Below, in pieces: positions 21,708 to 30,600 of a stretch of 64,000 nucleotides of DNA. Each line of letters opens with the position of its first letter. Positions within the stretch are counted from its first letter, which is position 1. Below the pieces are notes generated by a model, which ran no database searches, was not told where the DNA came from, and saw only the letters and a program-made list of their open reading frames with translations. Made by a program: the position numbers and the translations under genes. The DNA lies in contig JASNYH010000001.1 in NCBI GenBank assembly GCA_048500255.1, positions 434,001-498,000 on the forward strand. The letters are read 5' to 3'. Source of the DNA: JAMHWF01 sp048500255 (GTDB lineage Bacteria; Pseudomonadota; Gammaproteobacteria; Burkholderiales; Burkholderiaceae_C).

Positions 21708-23015
21708 TCAGCCAGCCATCAGCTCGTCGAACGGGACCGTCTTGTCGCTCACCTTGGCGCGCTCGTAGAGGAACGCCGTCACGTTGTTCTCGATGACGAG
21801 ATTCTCCACCTCGGCCATGCGCTGGCGGTCGCTGAGGTACCAGCGCACCACCTCGGCCGGCTTCTCGTAGCTCTGCGCCATCTCCTCGATGTGCGCCTGC
21901 AGCTGATCGGGGCGCGGCTGCAGGTTGTTGGCGCGCACCAGCTCGCCGACGGCGAGCCCGAGGCGCACGCGGCGCTCGGCCTGCGGCTTGAACATGTCGC
22001 CGGGGATCGGCGCCTTCTCGGCGTCCTTCACGCCGCGCTGCTTCAGGTCGGCGCGCGCCGCCTCGATCATGCGCTCGACCTCGCCTTCGACCAGCGCATT
22101 GGGCGTGTCGAACTCGGCCGACTTGAGCAGCGCCTCCATCGCGGCCGCCTTGTTGCGCGCCTGCACGCGGAACCTGATCTCGCGTTCGAGGTTCTTGCGG
22201 ATGTCGGCGCGAAGCGCGTCGACGGTGCCGTCCTTCACGCCGAGCGACTTGGCGAGCGCGTCGTCGACCTCGGGCAGGTGCTGCGCCTCGACCTTCTTGA
22301 CCGTGACGAGGAAGTCGGCCTCCTTGCCGGCGACGTCCTTGCCGTGATAGTCGACTGGGAACTGCAGCGGGAAGGTCTTGCTGTCGCCGACTTTCATGCC
22401 GCGCACCGCCTTCTCGAACGCCTCGAGCATCTGGCCTTCGCCGAGGATGAACTGAAAGCCCTCGGCCTTGCCACCCTCGAACGGCACGCCGTCGATCTTG
22501 CCCTCGAAGTCGATCGTCACGCGGTCGCCATCGACGGCCGCCTCGGCGGCCGGGCGCTGCGCGAACGTGCGGCGCTGTTTGCGCAGGATCTGCAGCGTCT
22601 TGTCGATGCCGCCATCGTCGACCGTCGCAGCGACGCGCTCGAGCTCGATCGCCGCCAGGTCGCCGAGCTTGACCTCGGGGAACACTTCGAACACGGCGTC
22701 GAACGCCATCTCGCCCTCGGGCGCACCGTCCTTCGGGCTGATGCGCGGCGCGCCGGCGACACGCAGCTTGGCCTCGCTCGCCGCGTCGGCGAAGGCGCGG
22801 CCGATCTGGTCGTTCATCACTTCGTACTGCACCGAGCCGCCGTAGCGCTGCGCCACGACGCTCATCGGCACCTTGCCGGGGCGAAAGCCGGCCGCCTTGA
22901 CGGTGCGCGACAGCTTCTTCAGGCGCGACTCGACCTCGTGTTGGAAGGCCTCGGCCGGCAGCGTCAACGTGATGCGGCGCTCGAGCTTTTCCAGGGTTTC
23001 GACAGTGACAGCCAT
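21708..23015 (-). CDS. tig: Trigger factor
   Basis: Ribosome-bound chaperone and peptidyl-prolyl isomerase that meets nascent chains. The 435 residues begin MAVTVETLEKLERRITLTLP. The ribosome-docking signature GFRPGKVPMSVVAQRYG is near residue 45, the FKBP-type PPIase domain (DGDRVTIDFEGKIDGVPFEGGKAEGF) spans about 150-240, and the C-terminal helical cradle follows. The start at 23015 agrees with the family; a longer in-frame reading would run back into the tRNA-Leu gene. It heads the tig-clpP-clpX-lon set. Confidence 0.97.
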   Translation of the reverse strand: MAVTVETLEKLERRITLTLPAEAFQHEVESRLKKLSRTVKAAGFRPGKVPMSVVAQRYGGSVQYEVMNDQIGRAFADAASEAKLRVAGAPRISPKDGAPEGEMAFDAVFEVFPEVKLGDLAAIELERVAATVDDGGIDKTLQILRKQRRTFAQRPAAEAAVDGDRVTIDFEGKIDGVPFEGGKAEGFQFILGEGQMLEAFEKAVRGMKVGDSKTFPLQFPVDYHGKDVAGKEADFLVTVKKVEAQHLPEVDDALAKSLGVKDGTVDALRADIRKNLEREIRFRVQARNKAAAMEALLKSAEFDTPNALVEGEVERMIEAARADLKQRGVKDAEKAPIPGDMFKPQAERRVRLGLAVGELVRANNLQPRPDQLQAHIEEMAQSYEKPAEVVRWYLSDRQRMAEVENLVIENNVTAFLYERAKVSDKTVPFDELMAG

Positions 23016-23042
23016 GATCGGTGGACTCTTTCGTTGCGTGAC

Positions 23043-23129
23043 TGGTGCGCGGGGGGGGACTCGAACCCCCACACCATTGCTGGCGTCAGGACCTAAACCT
23101 GGTGCGTCTACCAATTTCGCCACCCGCGC
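23043..23129 (-). tRNA. tRNA-Leu (anticodon UAG)
   Basis: Class II tRNA of 87 bases with encoded CCA. The acceptor stem is GCGCGGG against CCCGCGC with discriminator A, the D-arm is GCGAAATTGGTAGACGC, the anticodon loop TTTAGGT gives UAG, and the T-arm contains GGGGGTTCGAGTCCCC. It is 27 bp upstream of tig in the same direction, so tig may be read from the tRNA promoter. Confidence 0.95.
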
Positions 23130-23138
23130 CGGACACCG

Positions 23139-23167
23139 AAAAAACAAAAGGGAAGCTGACGCTTCCC
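23139..23167 (-). terminator. Rho-independent terminator of the RND efflux operon
   Basis: On the minus strand GGGAAGC-4 base loop-GCTTCCC is followed by TTTTGTTTTTT, 25 bases after the RND pump stop codon and just before tRNA-Leu(UAG). Confidence 0.9.
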
Positions 23168-23191
23168 CGGTTGGGCAATTCGGTCAAAGCG

Positions 23192-26100
23192 CTATTTTAG
23201 CGGCGGAGCGGCGACCTTGAACCACGCCGCGTACATTGCCGGCAGTGCCAGCAGCGTCAGCACCGTGGCGACGACCAGGCCGCCCATGATGGCGATGGCC
23301 ATCGGCCCCCAGAAGACGCTGCGCGACAGCGGGATCATCGCCAGCACCGCCGCCGCCGCGGTCAGCACGATCGGGCGGAAGCGCCGCACTGCCGCCTCGA
23401 CGACGGCATCGGCGGCGGCCACGCCGCGCCGCCGATCCTGCTCGATCTGGTCGATCAGGATGACGGAGTTGCGCATGATCATGCCCGTCAGCGCGATCAC
23501 GCCGAGCAGCGCGACGAAGCCGAACGGCCGGTCGAGCGCGAGCAGCGCGATCGCCACGCCGGCGATGCCCAGCGGCCCGGTCAGGAAGACGAGCAGCGCG
23601 CGGCTGAAGCTCTGCAGTTGCAGCATCAGCAGCGTGAACATGATGAACAGCATCAGCGGCGCGCCGGCGGCGATCGAGCCCTGGCCCTTGCTGCTCTCGG
23701 CCGCGGCGCCGGCCAGTTCGATGCGGTAGCCCGGCGGCATGCGCGCCTCGATTGCCTTCATCCGCGGCAGCAGCGCCGTGCTGACGGTCTGGCCCTGCAC
23801 GCCGTCGACGACGTCGGCCTGCACCGTGACGGCATAGGCGCGGCCCTCGCGCCAGATCACCCCCGGCTCCCAGTCGAAGCGCACGACGGCGATCTGCGTC
23901 AGCGGGATCGAGCGCCCGCTGGCCGTCGGCAAGTAGGCGTTGGCGATGTCCGTGATCGCATTGCGCTCGTCCAGCGGCTGGCGCAGCACGATGTCGATCA
24001 GCCGGTCGCCCTCGCGATACTGGCCCACCGTCGTGCCCGACAGGATGGTGCGCGACGCCTGCGCGATGGCCTGACTCGTCACGCCGAGCGCGCGCGCCTT
24101 GTCCTGATCGACCTCCAGGCGCAGCACCTTGACCGACTCGTTCCAGTTGTCGTTGACGCCGCGCAGGCGGTCGTCGGTGCGCAGGATGTCGCGCGCCTGG
24201 TCGGCCCAGGCGCGCACCTGGCGCGCGTCGTGGCCGATCACGCGGAACTGCACCGGATAGGCAACCGGCGGCCCGTTGGGCAGCAGCTTGACGCGCCCAC
24301 GCACCTCGGGGAACTCGTCGGCCAGCAGCGTCGGCAGGCGCTGGCGCAGGACCTCGCGCTCGGTCAGGTTGCCGGCGAGCACGATGGCCTGCGCCACGTT
24401 CGTCTGCGGGAAGATCTGGTCCAGCGGCAGGTAGAAGCGCGGCACGCCGCTGCCGATCCAGGTCGAGACGCTCTGCACCCCCGCCTCGCCGGTCATGCGC
24501 TGCTCGAAGCGCTTGGCGACGGCCTCCGTGCTCGCGAAGCTGCTGCCCTCGGGCAGCCAGAGGTCGACGACGAGCTCGGGGCGGTTCGAGTCGGGGAAGA
24601 ATTGCTGCTGCACGCGGCCCATGCCCGCCAGCCCGAGCACGAAGGTCGCCAGCGTCAGTCCGATCGTGATCCAGCGGTGCCGCACGCACCAGCGCACCAG
24701 CGTTCGAAAGCGCGCATAGAACGGCGTGTCGAACAGCTCGTGCGCATCGCCGCCTTGCGTGCGCGACGGCGTGCGCAGCAACGCCGCGCCGAGGTACGGC
24801 ACAAAGTAGACCGACACCAGCCACGAGATCAGCAGCGCCGCCGCCGTCACGGCGAAGATGGCGAACGTGTACTCGCCGACCGCCGAGCGCGCCAGGCCGA
24901 TCGGCAGGAAGCCGACGGCCGTGATCAGCGTGCCGGTGAGCATCGGCATCGCCGTGATCTCGTAGGCGAAGCTCGCGGCGCGCAGCGTGTCGTAACCCTC
25001 CTCGAGCTTGCGCACCATCATCTCGACGGCAATGATGGCGTCGTCGACGAGCAGGCCCAGCGCCACGATCAGCGAGCCCAGCGAGATCTTGTGCAGGCCG
25101 ACGCCCCAGTAGTACATGACGACGAAGGTGATCGCCAGCACCAGCGGGATCGTGATCGCGACGACGAGCCCCGGGCGCATGTCGATGCGCAGCGGCCGCA
25201 GATGCAGTCCGAGGCTCACGAAGCTGACGCCGAGCACCACCACCACGGCCTCGATCAGCACCTCGACGAAATCGTCGACGGAACGCGTCACCGCCTGCGG
25301 CTGATCCTGGATCTGGCTCAGCTCGATGCCCACCGGAAGGTCGGCGCGGATCTGCGCCACGGCCGAGCGCAGCGCGTCGCCGAGCCGCACGATGTCGCCG
25401 CCTTTGGCCATCGCGATGCCCAGCGCGATGACTTCGTGGCCCTGGTGACGCACCTTGGTCTGCGGCGGGTCGACATAGTCGCGCCGGATGTCGGCGATGT
25501 CGCCGAGCCGCAGCGAGCTGGCGACGCCGGTGGCCGGATTGACGGCGCGGATCGGGAACCGTCGCAGCTCGTCGACGGTCGAGAACTGGCCGCCGACGCG
25601 CACCTGCACGTTGTCGGTTTCGGCGCCGAGCACGCCGGCGCCCTCGACGGCGTTCTGCGCGTGCAACTGCGCGATGACCTGGTTCAGATCGACGCCGAGC
25701 TGCGCCAGCCTGCGGTGCGAGATCTCGACGAACAGCTTCTCGTCCTGGACGCCGAACAGCTCGACCTTGGCAACGTCGGGCACGCGCAGCAGGCTCTGGC
25801 GCACGCGTTCGGCGTGCCGGCGCAGCTCCTCGGTGCTGAAGCCGTCGCTCGTGAGGGCGTAGATCGAGCCGTAGACGTCGCCGAACTCGTCGTTGAAATA
25901 CGGGCCGACGACGCCGGTCGGCAGCGTGCTGCGCATGTCGCCAACCTTCTTGCGCACCTGGTACCAGACGCCCGGCACCTCCTTCGGCGGCGACGAGTCG
26001 TGCAGCTGCAGGATCGTCAGCGACTCGCCCGGCTTGGTGTAGCTGCGGATGATGTCGGCGTACGGCACCTCCTGCAGCGTGCGCTCGATCTTGTCGGTGA

Positions 26101-26317
26101 CCTGCTCGGCGATCTGCTGCGCGCTGGCGCCGGGCCAGAAGGCGCGCACCACCATCGCGCGGAACGTGAACGGCGGATCCTCGTCCTGGCCGAGCTGGAA
26201 GTAGGCCGCGGCGCCGAGCGCCAGCAGCACGATCATCAGATAACGCGTGAGCGGCCGGTGCTCGAGCGCCCAGCGCGAGACGTTGAAGCGCGTCACGGCG
26301 GCCGACGACAACTGCAC
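23192..26317 (-). CDS. RND-family efflux pump, inner-membrane permease
   Basis: Proton-driven AcrB-like multidrug or solvent exporter of 1041 residues with the usual 12-TM plan and two large periplasmic loops. TM4 carries the paired aspartates in GLLVDDAIIAVEMM, needed for proton relay, and GVIALTGMIMRNSVILIDQ is the family block in the second half. The start is GTG at 26317 (MQLSSAAVTRFNVSRWALEH), with GGAGG six bases before it and the adaptor stop 11 bp upstream. No outer-membrane factor gene is adjacent, so TolC or OprM must come from elsewhere. The substrate cannot be read from sequence. Confidence 0.93.
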   Translation of the reverse strand: MQLSSAAVTRFNVSRWALEHRPLTRYLMIVLLALGAAAYFQLGQDEDPPFTFRAMVVRAFWPGASAQQIAEQVTDKIERTLQEVPYADIIRSYTKPGESLTILQLHDSSPPKEVPGVWYQVRKKVGDMRSTLPTGVVGPYFNDEFGDVYGSIYALTSDGFSTEELRRHAERVRQSLLRVPDVAKVELFGVQDEKLFVEISHRRLAQLGVDLNQVIAQLHAQNAVEGAGVLGAETDNVQVRVGGQFSTVDELRRFPIRAVNPATGVASSLRLGDIADIRRDYVDPPQTKVRHQGHEVIALGIAMAKGGDIVRLGDALRSAVAQIRADLPVGIELSQIQDQPQAVTRSVDDFVEVLIEAVVVVLGVSFVSLGLHLRPLRIDMRPGLVVAITIPLVLAITFVVMYYWGVGLHKISLGSLIVALGLLVDDAIIAVEMMVRKLEEGYDTLRAASFAYEITAMPMLTGTLITAVGFLPIGLARSAVGEYTFAIFAVTAAALLISWLVSVYFVPYLGAALLRTPSRTQGGDAHELFDTPFYARFRTLVRWCVRHRWITIGLTLATFVLGLAGMGRVQQQFFPDSNRPELVVDLWLPEGSSFASTEAVAKRFEQRMTGEAGVQSVSTWIGSGVPRFYLPLDQIFPQTNVAQAIVLAGNLTEREVLRQRLPTLLADEFPEVRGRVKLLPNGPPVAYPVQFRVIGHDARQVRAWADQARDILRTDDRLRGVNDNWNESVKVLRLEVDQDKARALGVTSQAIAQASRTILSGTTVGQYREGDRLIDIVLRQPLDERNAITDIANAYLPTASGRSIPLTQIAVVRFDWEPGVIWREGRAYAVTVQADVVDGVQGQTVSTALLPRMKAIEARMPPGYRIELAGAAAESSKGQGSIAAGAPLMLFIMFTLLMLQLQSFSRALLVFLTGPLGIAGVAIALLALDRPFGFVALLGVIALTGMIMRNSVILIDQIEQDRRRGVAAADAVVEAAVRRFRPIVLTAAAAVLAMIPLSRSVFWGPMAIAIMGGLVVATVLTLLALPAMYAAWFKVAAPPLK

Positions 26318-26328
26318 GGCGGGCCTCC

Positions 26329-27447
26329 TCAGCGCGAGGCCGCGCGCGACGGCGCCGCGGCTGCCAGTGCGCCGGCGTCGTCGTACAGCTTGACGCGCTG
26401 GCCGGGGCTGAGCACGTGCACGCCGGCCGTCACGACGGCCGCGCCCGGCTCGAGTCCGCCTGCGACGACGATCTGGTTGCCTTCGGCGGCGCCCACCTCG
26501 ATCGGCTGCGCGCGCACCGTCATCGACGTCCGGTCGAGCAGCCACACGGTGGAGCGGCCCTGCTGCTCGAACACGGCGGCCAGCGGCAGCTTGATCGCGG
26601 CGCTGCCGTTGCGCGCCTTCAGCACGACGGTGGCAGTCTGGCCGAGGCGTGCCTCGGTGCGGCCGACGTCGGCCTTGACGAGAAAGGTGCGCGTCACCGG
26701 ATCGGCGGCGGCGGCGATTTCGCGCAGCGTCGCCGCGAGCGCCGGTGCGTCGGCGCCCCACAGCCGCACCGTCAGCGCGCCGGGCTGCGCTGCCGCGGCG
26801 CGCAGCCGCGTCAGCTGATCCTCGGGCACGGCGAACACGGCATCGCGCGGGCCGTCGTGGGCCAGCCGCAGCACCGGCGCGCCGGCCGCCACGACCATGC
26901 CCGGCTCGGCGTCCACGCCGGTGACGACGCCGGCCGCATCGGCCAGCAGCGTCGCATAGCCCGCCTGGTTGCCCTGCACGCCGGCCTGCGCCCGCGCCTG
27001 CTCGAGCTGGGCGCGCGCCGACTTCAGCGCCGTCTCGCGCCGCTCGAGCTCGGCCGAGCTGATGAAGCCCTGCTCGCGCAGCTCGCGAAAGCGCTTGAAG
27101 TCGGCGTCCGCCTGGTCGAAGCCGACCTGTGCCGCCGCCAGCGCGGCGCGTGCCGCGTCCTGCCCGAGGCGCAGGTCCTGCGCGTCGAGCTGCGCCAGCG
27201 GCTGACCGGCGCGCACGGCGCCGCCGAGGTCGACGTGGCGGCGCACGAGCTTGCCGCCGACGCGAAACGACAGCCGCGACTCGGTGCGCGCACGGATCTC
27301 GGCGGCAAACTCCTGCGTCGCTGCGACGCTGTCGGCGCCCACCGTCTGCACGCGCACGGCGCGCACCGGCTCGGCCGGCGGCGGCGCCTTCGTGCAGGCG
27401 GCGAGCAGCGCCGCGCCCGCCAGCGCGGCAACGATGGACTTCGTCAT
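26329..27447 (-). CDS. RND efflux periplasmic adaptor (membrane fusion lipoprotein)
   Basis: Membrane fusion protein bridging the RND pump to an outer-membrane channel. It has 372 residues, and MTKSIVAALAGAALLAACTK is a lipoprotein signal with lipobox LLAAC. Typical HlyD-type segments follow: a split lipoyl domain (RLSFRVGGKLVRRHVDLGG and GVVTGVDAEPGMVVAAGAPV) around an alpha-helical hairpin, then beta-barrel and membrane-proximal domains. ATG 27447 has GAGG four bases upstream; a GTG at 27462 would add five residues before the signal peptide. It is first in a two-gene operon with the permease, under a promoter overlapped by a palindromic operator. Confidence 0.92.
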   Translation of the reverse strand: MTKSIVAALAGAALLAACTKAPPPAEPVRAVRVQTVGADSVAATQEFAAEIRARTESRLSFRVGGKLVRRHVDLGGAVRAGQPLAQLDAQDLRLGQDAARAALAAAQVGFDQADADFKRFRELREQGFISSAELERRETALKSARAQLEQARAQAGVQGNQAGYATLLADAAGVVTGVDAEPGMVVAAGAPVLRLAHDGPRDAVFAVPEDQLTRLRAAAAQPGALTVRLWGADAPALAATLREIAAAADPVTRTFLVKADVGRTEARLGQTATVVLKARNGSAAIKLPLAAVFEQQGRSTVWLLDRTSMTVRAQPIEVGAAEGNQIVVAGGLEPGAAVVTAGVHVLSPGQRVKLYDDAGALAAAAPSRAASR

Positions 27448-27467
27448 GGGGCCTCGCTTCACTGGTA

Positions 27468-27487
27468 ATGACTGACCGGTCAGTCAT
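27468..27487. promoter_or_regulatory. 20-bp perfect palindromic operator of the RND operon
   Basis: ATGACTGACCGGTCAGTCAT is a perfect palindrome 21 bp upstream of the adaptor start. It overlaps the -10 region of the predicted promoter, so a bound repressor would block polymerase. Palindromes of this type (TGACTGACCGGTCAGTCA-like) are typical of TetR/AcrR regulators of RND pumps. No TetR gene lies beside it. Confidence 0.8.
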
Positions 27488-27514
27488 GTATTGGCCGCTC
27501 CCGCGCCATGTCAA
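27486..27514 (-). promoter_or_regulatory. Promoter of the RND efflux operon
   Basis: On the minus strand a perfect -35 TTGACA (27509-27514), a 17-base spacer and ATACAT (27486-27491) form a plausible sigma-70 promoter. TACATG with an 18-base spacer is an alternative -10. The palindromic operator starts within the -10 hexamer. Confidence 0.6.
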
Positions 27515-27564
27515 TCACCCTGCGCGCGCCGCCCCGCCCGGAACGGTGCGGCCGGCGGTGGACA

Positions 27565-28428
27565 ATGCGCGGCGTGAGCGTCGACCACTACGAGAACTTT
27601 CCCGTCGCATCGCTGCTGTGCCCGCCGCCGCTGCGCCCCGCGGTGCGCGCGCTTTACGCCTACGCGCGCACCGCCGACGACCTGGCCGACGAGGGCGACG
27701 CCGGCCCGGCGCAGCGGCTCGCCGAACTCGCTGCCTATCGCGGCGATCTCGCCGCGGCGCTCGCCGGCCAGGCCGTCTCGCCACGCTGGCCGCACGTTTT
27801 CGCGCCGCTGCGGCGCGCCGTGCAGGAGCATGGCCTGCCCGCCGCCTTGCTGCACGACCTGCTCGACGCCTTCGAGCAGGACGTCGTCAAGCACCGCTAC
27901 GCCGATCGAGCCGAACTGCTCGACTACTGCCGGCGCTCGGCCAACCCGGTCGGGCGCCTGCTGCTGCGTCTGTACGGCGTCGACGACGCGACGTCGCAGC
28001 GCGAGTCCGACGCCGTCTGCACGGCGCTGCAGCTGATCAACTTCTGGCAGGATCTCGGCGTCGACACGCGGCGCGGCCGCCTCTACGTCCCGCTGGCCGA
28101 CTGCCAGCGCCACCGCGTTGCCGACGCCGACCTGCTCGCCGGCCGCGACGGTGCCGCGGTGCGCGCCCTCGTCGCCGACGAGGTGGCGTGGGCGCGTGCG
28201 CTGATGCTCGACGGCGCGGCGCTGGCGCTGCGGCTGCCGGGCCGTATCGGCTGGGAGCTGCGGCTCGTCGTGCAAGGCGGGCTGCGCATCCTCGACAAGA
28301 TCGAGCGACACGGCCATGACACGCTGCAGCGACGCCCTGTCGTGAGCGCCTGGGATGCGCCGCTGCTCGCCTGGCGGGCCCTGACGATGCGCGCGCCGCG
28401 CGCCGGAGCCGGTGCCCATGCCGCCTGA
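27565..28428 (+). CDS. hpnC: Hydroxysqualene-forming enzyme HpnC (squalene synthase-like)
   Basis: Prenyltransferase of the squalene/phytoene synthase fold. In the HpnCDE pathway HpnC converts presqualene diphosphate to hydroxysqualene for hopanoid synthesis. About 287 residues. YENFPVASLLCPPPLRPAVR is the HpnC N-terminus. The two Asp-rich Mg-diphosphate sites appear as RTADDLADEGDAG near residue 40 and INFWQDLGVDTRRGRLYVP near 155. ATG 27565 is used; GTG 27574 (MSVDHYENFP) fits family starts nearly as well. Its 3' end overlaps hpnD by 11 bp. The RND operon lies divergently upstream. Confidence 0.92.
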   Translation: MRGVSVDHYENFPVASLLCPPPLRPAVRALYAYARTADDLADEGDAGPAQRLAELAAYRGDLAAALAGQAVSPRWPHVFAPLRRAVQEHGLPAALLHDLLDAFEQDVVKHRYADRAELLDYCRRSANPVGRLLLRLYGVDDATSQRESDAVCTALQLINFWQDLGVDTRRGRLYVPLADCQRHRVADADLLAGRDGAAVRALVADEVAWARALMLDGAALALRLPGRIGWELRLVVQGGLRILDKIERHGHDTLQRRPVVSAWDAPLLAWRALTMRAPRAGAGAHAA

Positions 28429-29284
28429 ACTCGCACCCGACGCCGCCGTGACGCCGCAGCAGTACGTGCAGGACAAGGCCGCGCGCAGCGGCTCGAGCTT
28501 CTATTACGCCTTCCTCTTCCTGCCGCCCGAGCGGCGCGCCGCGATCACGGCGTTCTATGCGTTCTGCCGCGAGGTCGACGACATCGTCGACGAGGTGCAC
28601 GACCCGGGCGTCGCGGCGAGCAAGCTCGCCTGGTGGCGCGGCGAGGTGGCGGCCAGCTTCGCCGGCCGGCCGTCGCACCCGGCGATGCGCGCGCTGATGC
28701 CGCACGTCGCCGCCTACGGCATCGAGCCGCCCCACCTGCAAGCCGTGATCGAGGGCTGCCGCATGGACCTCGAGCAGACGCGCTACCTCGACTTCGCCGG
28801 GCTCGAGCGCTACTGCCATCTCGTCGCGGGCGTCGTCGGCGAAGTGGCGTCGGGCATCTTCGGGCGCACGCAGGGCGGCACGGTGCAATACGCGCACAAG
28901 CTCGGCCTGGCGATGCAGCTCACCAACATCATCCGCGACGTCGGCGACGATGCGCGCCGCGGGCGCGTCTACCTGCCGATCGACGAGTTGCAGCGCCACG
29001 ACGTCAAGGCGCACGAGATCCTCGCGCGCCAGTACTCCGACCGCTTCGAGGCGCTGATGCGCTTCCAGGCCGAGCGCGCGCACGCCACCTACGACGCGGC
29101 GCTCGCGCTGCTGCCCGCCGAAGACCGGCGCGCGCAGAAGCCCGGGCTGATGATGGCCAACATCTATCGCACCTTGCTGCGCGAGATCGAGCGCGAGCGC
29201 TTCCGCGTGCTGCACCAGCGCATCTCGCTGACGCCGCTGCGCAAGCTCTGGATCGCAATGCGCACCAACTGGCGCAACGGATGA
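28418..29284 (+). CDS. hpnD: Presqualene diphosphate synthase HpnD
   Basis: Condenses two farnesyl diphosphates to presqualene diphosphate, the first step of the HpnDCE route. The 288 residues have the FARM/SARM-type motifs REVDDIVDEVHDPG near 48 and NIIRDVGDDARRGRVYLP near 170, with AFYAFCREVDD and YCHLVAGVVGEVAS typical of the trans-isoprenyl synthase fold. ATG 28418 has GGAG nine bases upstream; a GTG at 28412 is in frame but too close to that site. It overlaps hpnC upstream and shares ATGA with hpnE downstream, so the three are translationally coupled. Confidence 0.93.
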   Translation: MPPELAPDAAVTPQQYVQDKAARSGSSFYYAFLFLPPERRAAITAFYAFCREVDDIVDEVHDPGVAASKLAWWRGEVAASFAGRPSHPAMRALMPHVAAYGIEPPHLQAVIEGCRMDLEQTRYLDFAGLERYCHLVAGVVGEVASGIFGRTQGGTVQYAHKLGLAMQLTNIIRDVGDDARRGRVYLPIDELQRHDVKAHEILARQYSDRFEALMRFQAERAHATYDAALALLPAEDRRAQKPGLMMANIYRTLLREIERERFRVLHQRISLTPLRKLWIAMRTNWRNG

Positions 29285-30600
29285 CGGCGGCGCGACGCGT
29301 CGCCGTCGTCGGCGGAGGCTGGGCCGGTCTGGCCGCGGCCGTCGAGCTCGCGGGCGCCGGCGAGCAGGTCACGCTGTACGAGATGGCGAGCCGCTGCGGC
29401 GGGCGGGCGCGGCGCGTCGACGCCGAAGACACGCCGCTCGACAACGGCCAGCACATCCTGATCGGCGCCTACACCGCCACGCTGGCGACGATGCGTCGCG
29501 TCGGCGTCGACGTCGACGCGGCGCTGCTGCGCACGCCGCTGCGCCTCGTCGCCGCCGACGGCAGCGGGCTCGCGCTGCCGCCCGGCGCGCCGGTGCCGGC
29601 CTTCGTGCGCGCCGTCTGCGGTCAGCGCCACTGGCCGTGGCACGAGCGCCTGGCGCTGCTCGGCGCCGCCGGCGGCTGGGCGCTGCGCGGCTTTCGCTGC
29701 GACGAGGCGCTGACGGCGGCGCAGCTGTGCGGACGGTTGCCGTCGCGCGTGCGCGCCGAACTCGTCGAGCCTCTGTGCGTCGCCGCGCTCAACACGCCGG
29801 CCGCCGACGCGAGCGCCGCCGTCTTCCTGCGCGTGCTGCGCGACGCCCTGTTCGCCGGCCCCGGCAGCGCCGACCTGCTGCTGCCGCGGCGCTCGCTCAG
29901 CGAACTGCTGCCCGAACCGGCGCTGCGCTGGTTGGCCGCGCGCGGCGCCGAACTGCAGCTCGGCCGGCGCGTCGGCCGCATCGAGGCCGACGGCAGCGGC
30001 TGGCGCGTCGACGGCGACACCCACGACGCCGTCGTCGTTGCCGTCTCGGCGACCGAGGCGGCGCGCCTGGTGCAGCCGCTCGACGCCGCCTGGGCGGGCC
30101 TCGCGGGCCGTCTGCGCCACGCGCCGATCGTCACCGTCTATGCGCGCGGCGACGGCACGCCGCTCGCGGCGCCGATGCTGGCATTGCCGGCAGCAGACGC
30201 CGACGCCGACCCGGCGCAGTTCGTCTTCGACCTCGGCGCGCTGACCGGGGCGACGGGGCTGCTGGCCTTCGTCGTCAGCGGCGCGGCCGCCTGGGTCGAA
30301 CGCGGCAGCGACGCCACGACGCAGGCCGTCGTGGAGCAGGCGCGCTGGCGCCTCGGCATGACGGTCGAGCCGCTGCGCTGCTTCACCGAGAAGCGCGCCA
30401 CCTTCGCCTGCACGCCCGGCCTGCAGCGGCCGCGCGCCGCCGTCGCACCGGGGCTGATCGCTGCCGGCGACTTCGTCGACGGCCCCTATCCGGCCACGCT
30501 CGAAGGCGCCGTGCGATCCGGCATCGACGCAGCGCGGGCTGCACAAAGCTGGTTTCGCGATGCAAAATCAGCACCGGGAGTGACGACGACCGCGACATGA
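29281..30600 (+). CDS. hpnE: Hydroxysqualene dehydroxylase HpnE
   Basis: FAD-dependent amine-oxidase-fold enzyme reducing hydroxysqualene to squalene. The 439 residues begin MTAARRVAVVGGGWAGLAAA, the dinucleotide-binding GxGxxG motif; RCGGRARRV and LDNGQHILIGAY are family blocks near residues 38 and 55. The C-terminal FAD segment GLIAAGDFVDGPYPATLEGAV is present. ATGA overlaps link it to hpnD and to the IclR gene. No squalene-hopene cyclase gene lies in the window, so squalene use must be encoded elsewhere. Confidence 0.93.
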   Translation: MTAARRVAVVGGGWAGLAAAVELAGAGEQVTLYEMASRCGGRARRVDAEDTPLDNGQHILIGAYTATLATMRRVGVDVDAALLRTPLRLVAADGSGLALPPGAPVPAFVRAVCGQRHWPWHERLALLGAAGGWALRGFRCDEALTAAQLCGRLPSRVRAELVEPLCVAALNTPAADASAAVFLRVLRDALFAGPGSADLLLPRRSLSELLPEPALRWLAARGAELQLGRRVGRIEADGSGWRVDGDTHDAVVVAVSATEAARLVQPLDAAWAGLAGRLRHAPIVTVYARGDGTPLAAPMLALPAADADADPAQFVFDLGALTGATGLLAFVVSGAAAWVERGSDATTQAVVEQARWRLGMTVEPLRCFTEKRATFACTPGLQRPRAAVAPGLIAAGDFVDGPYPATLEGAVRSGIDAARAAQSWFRDAKSAPGVTTTAT

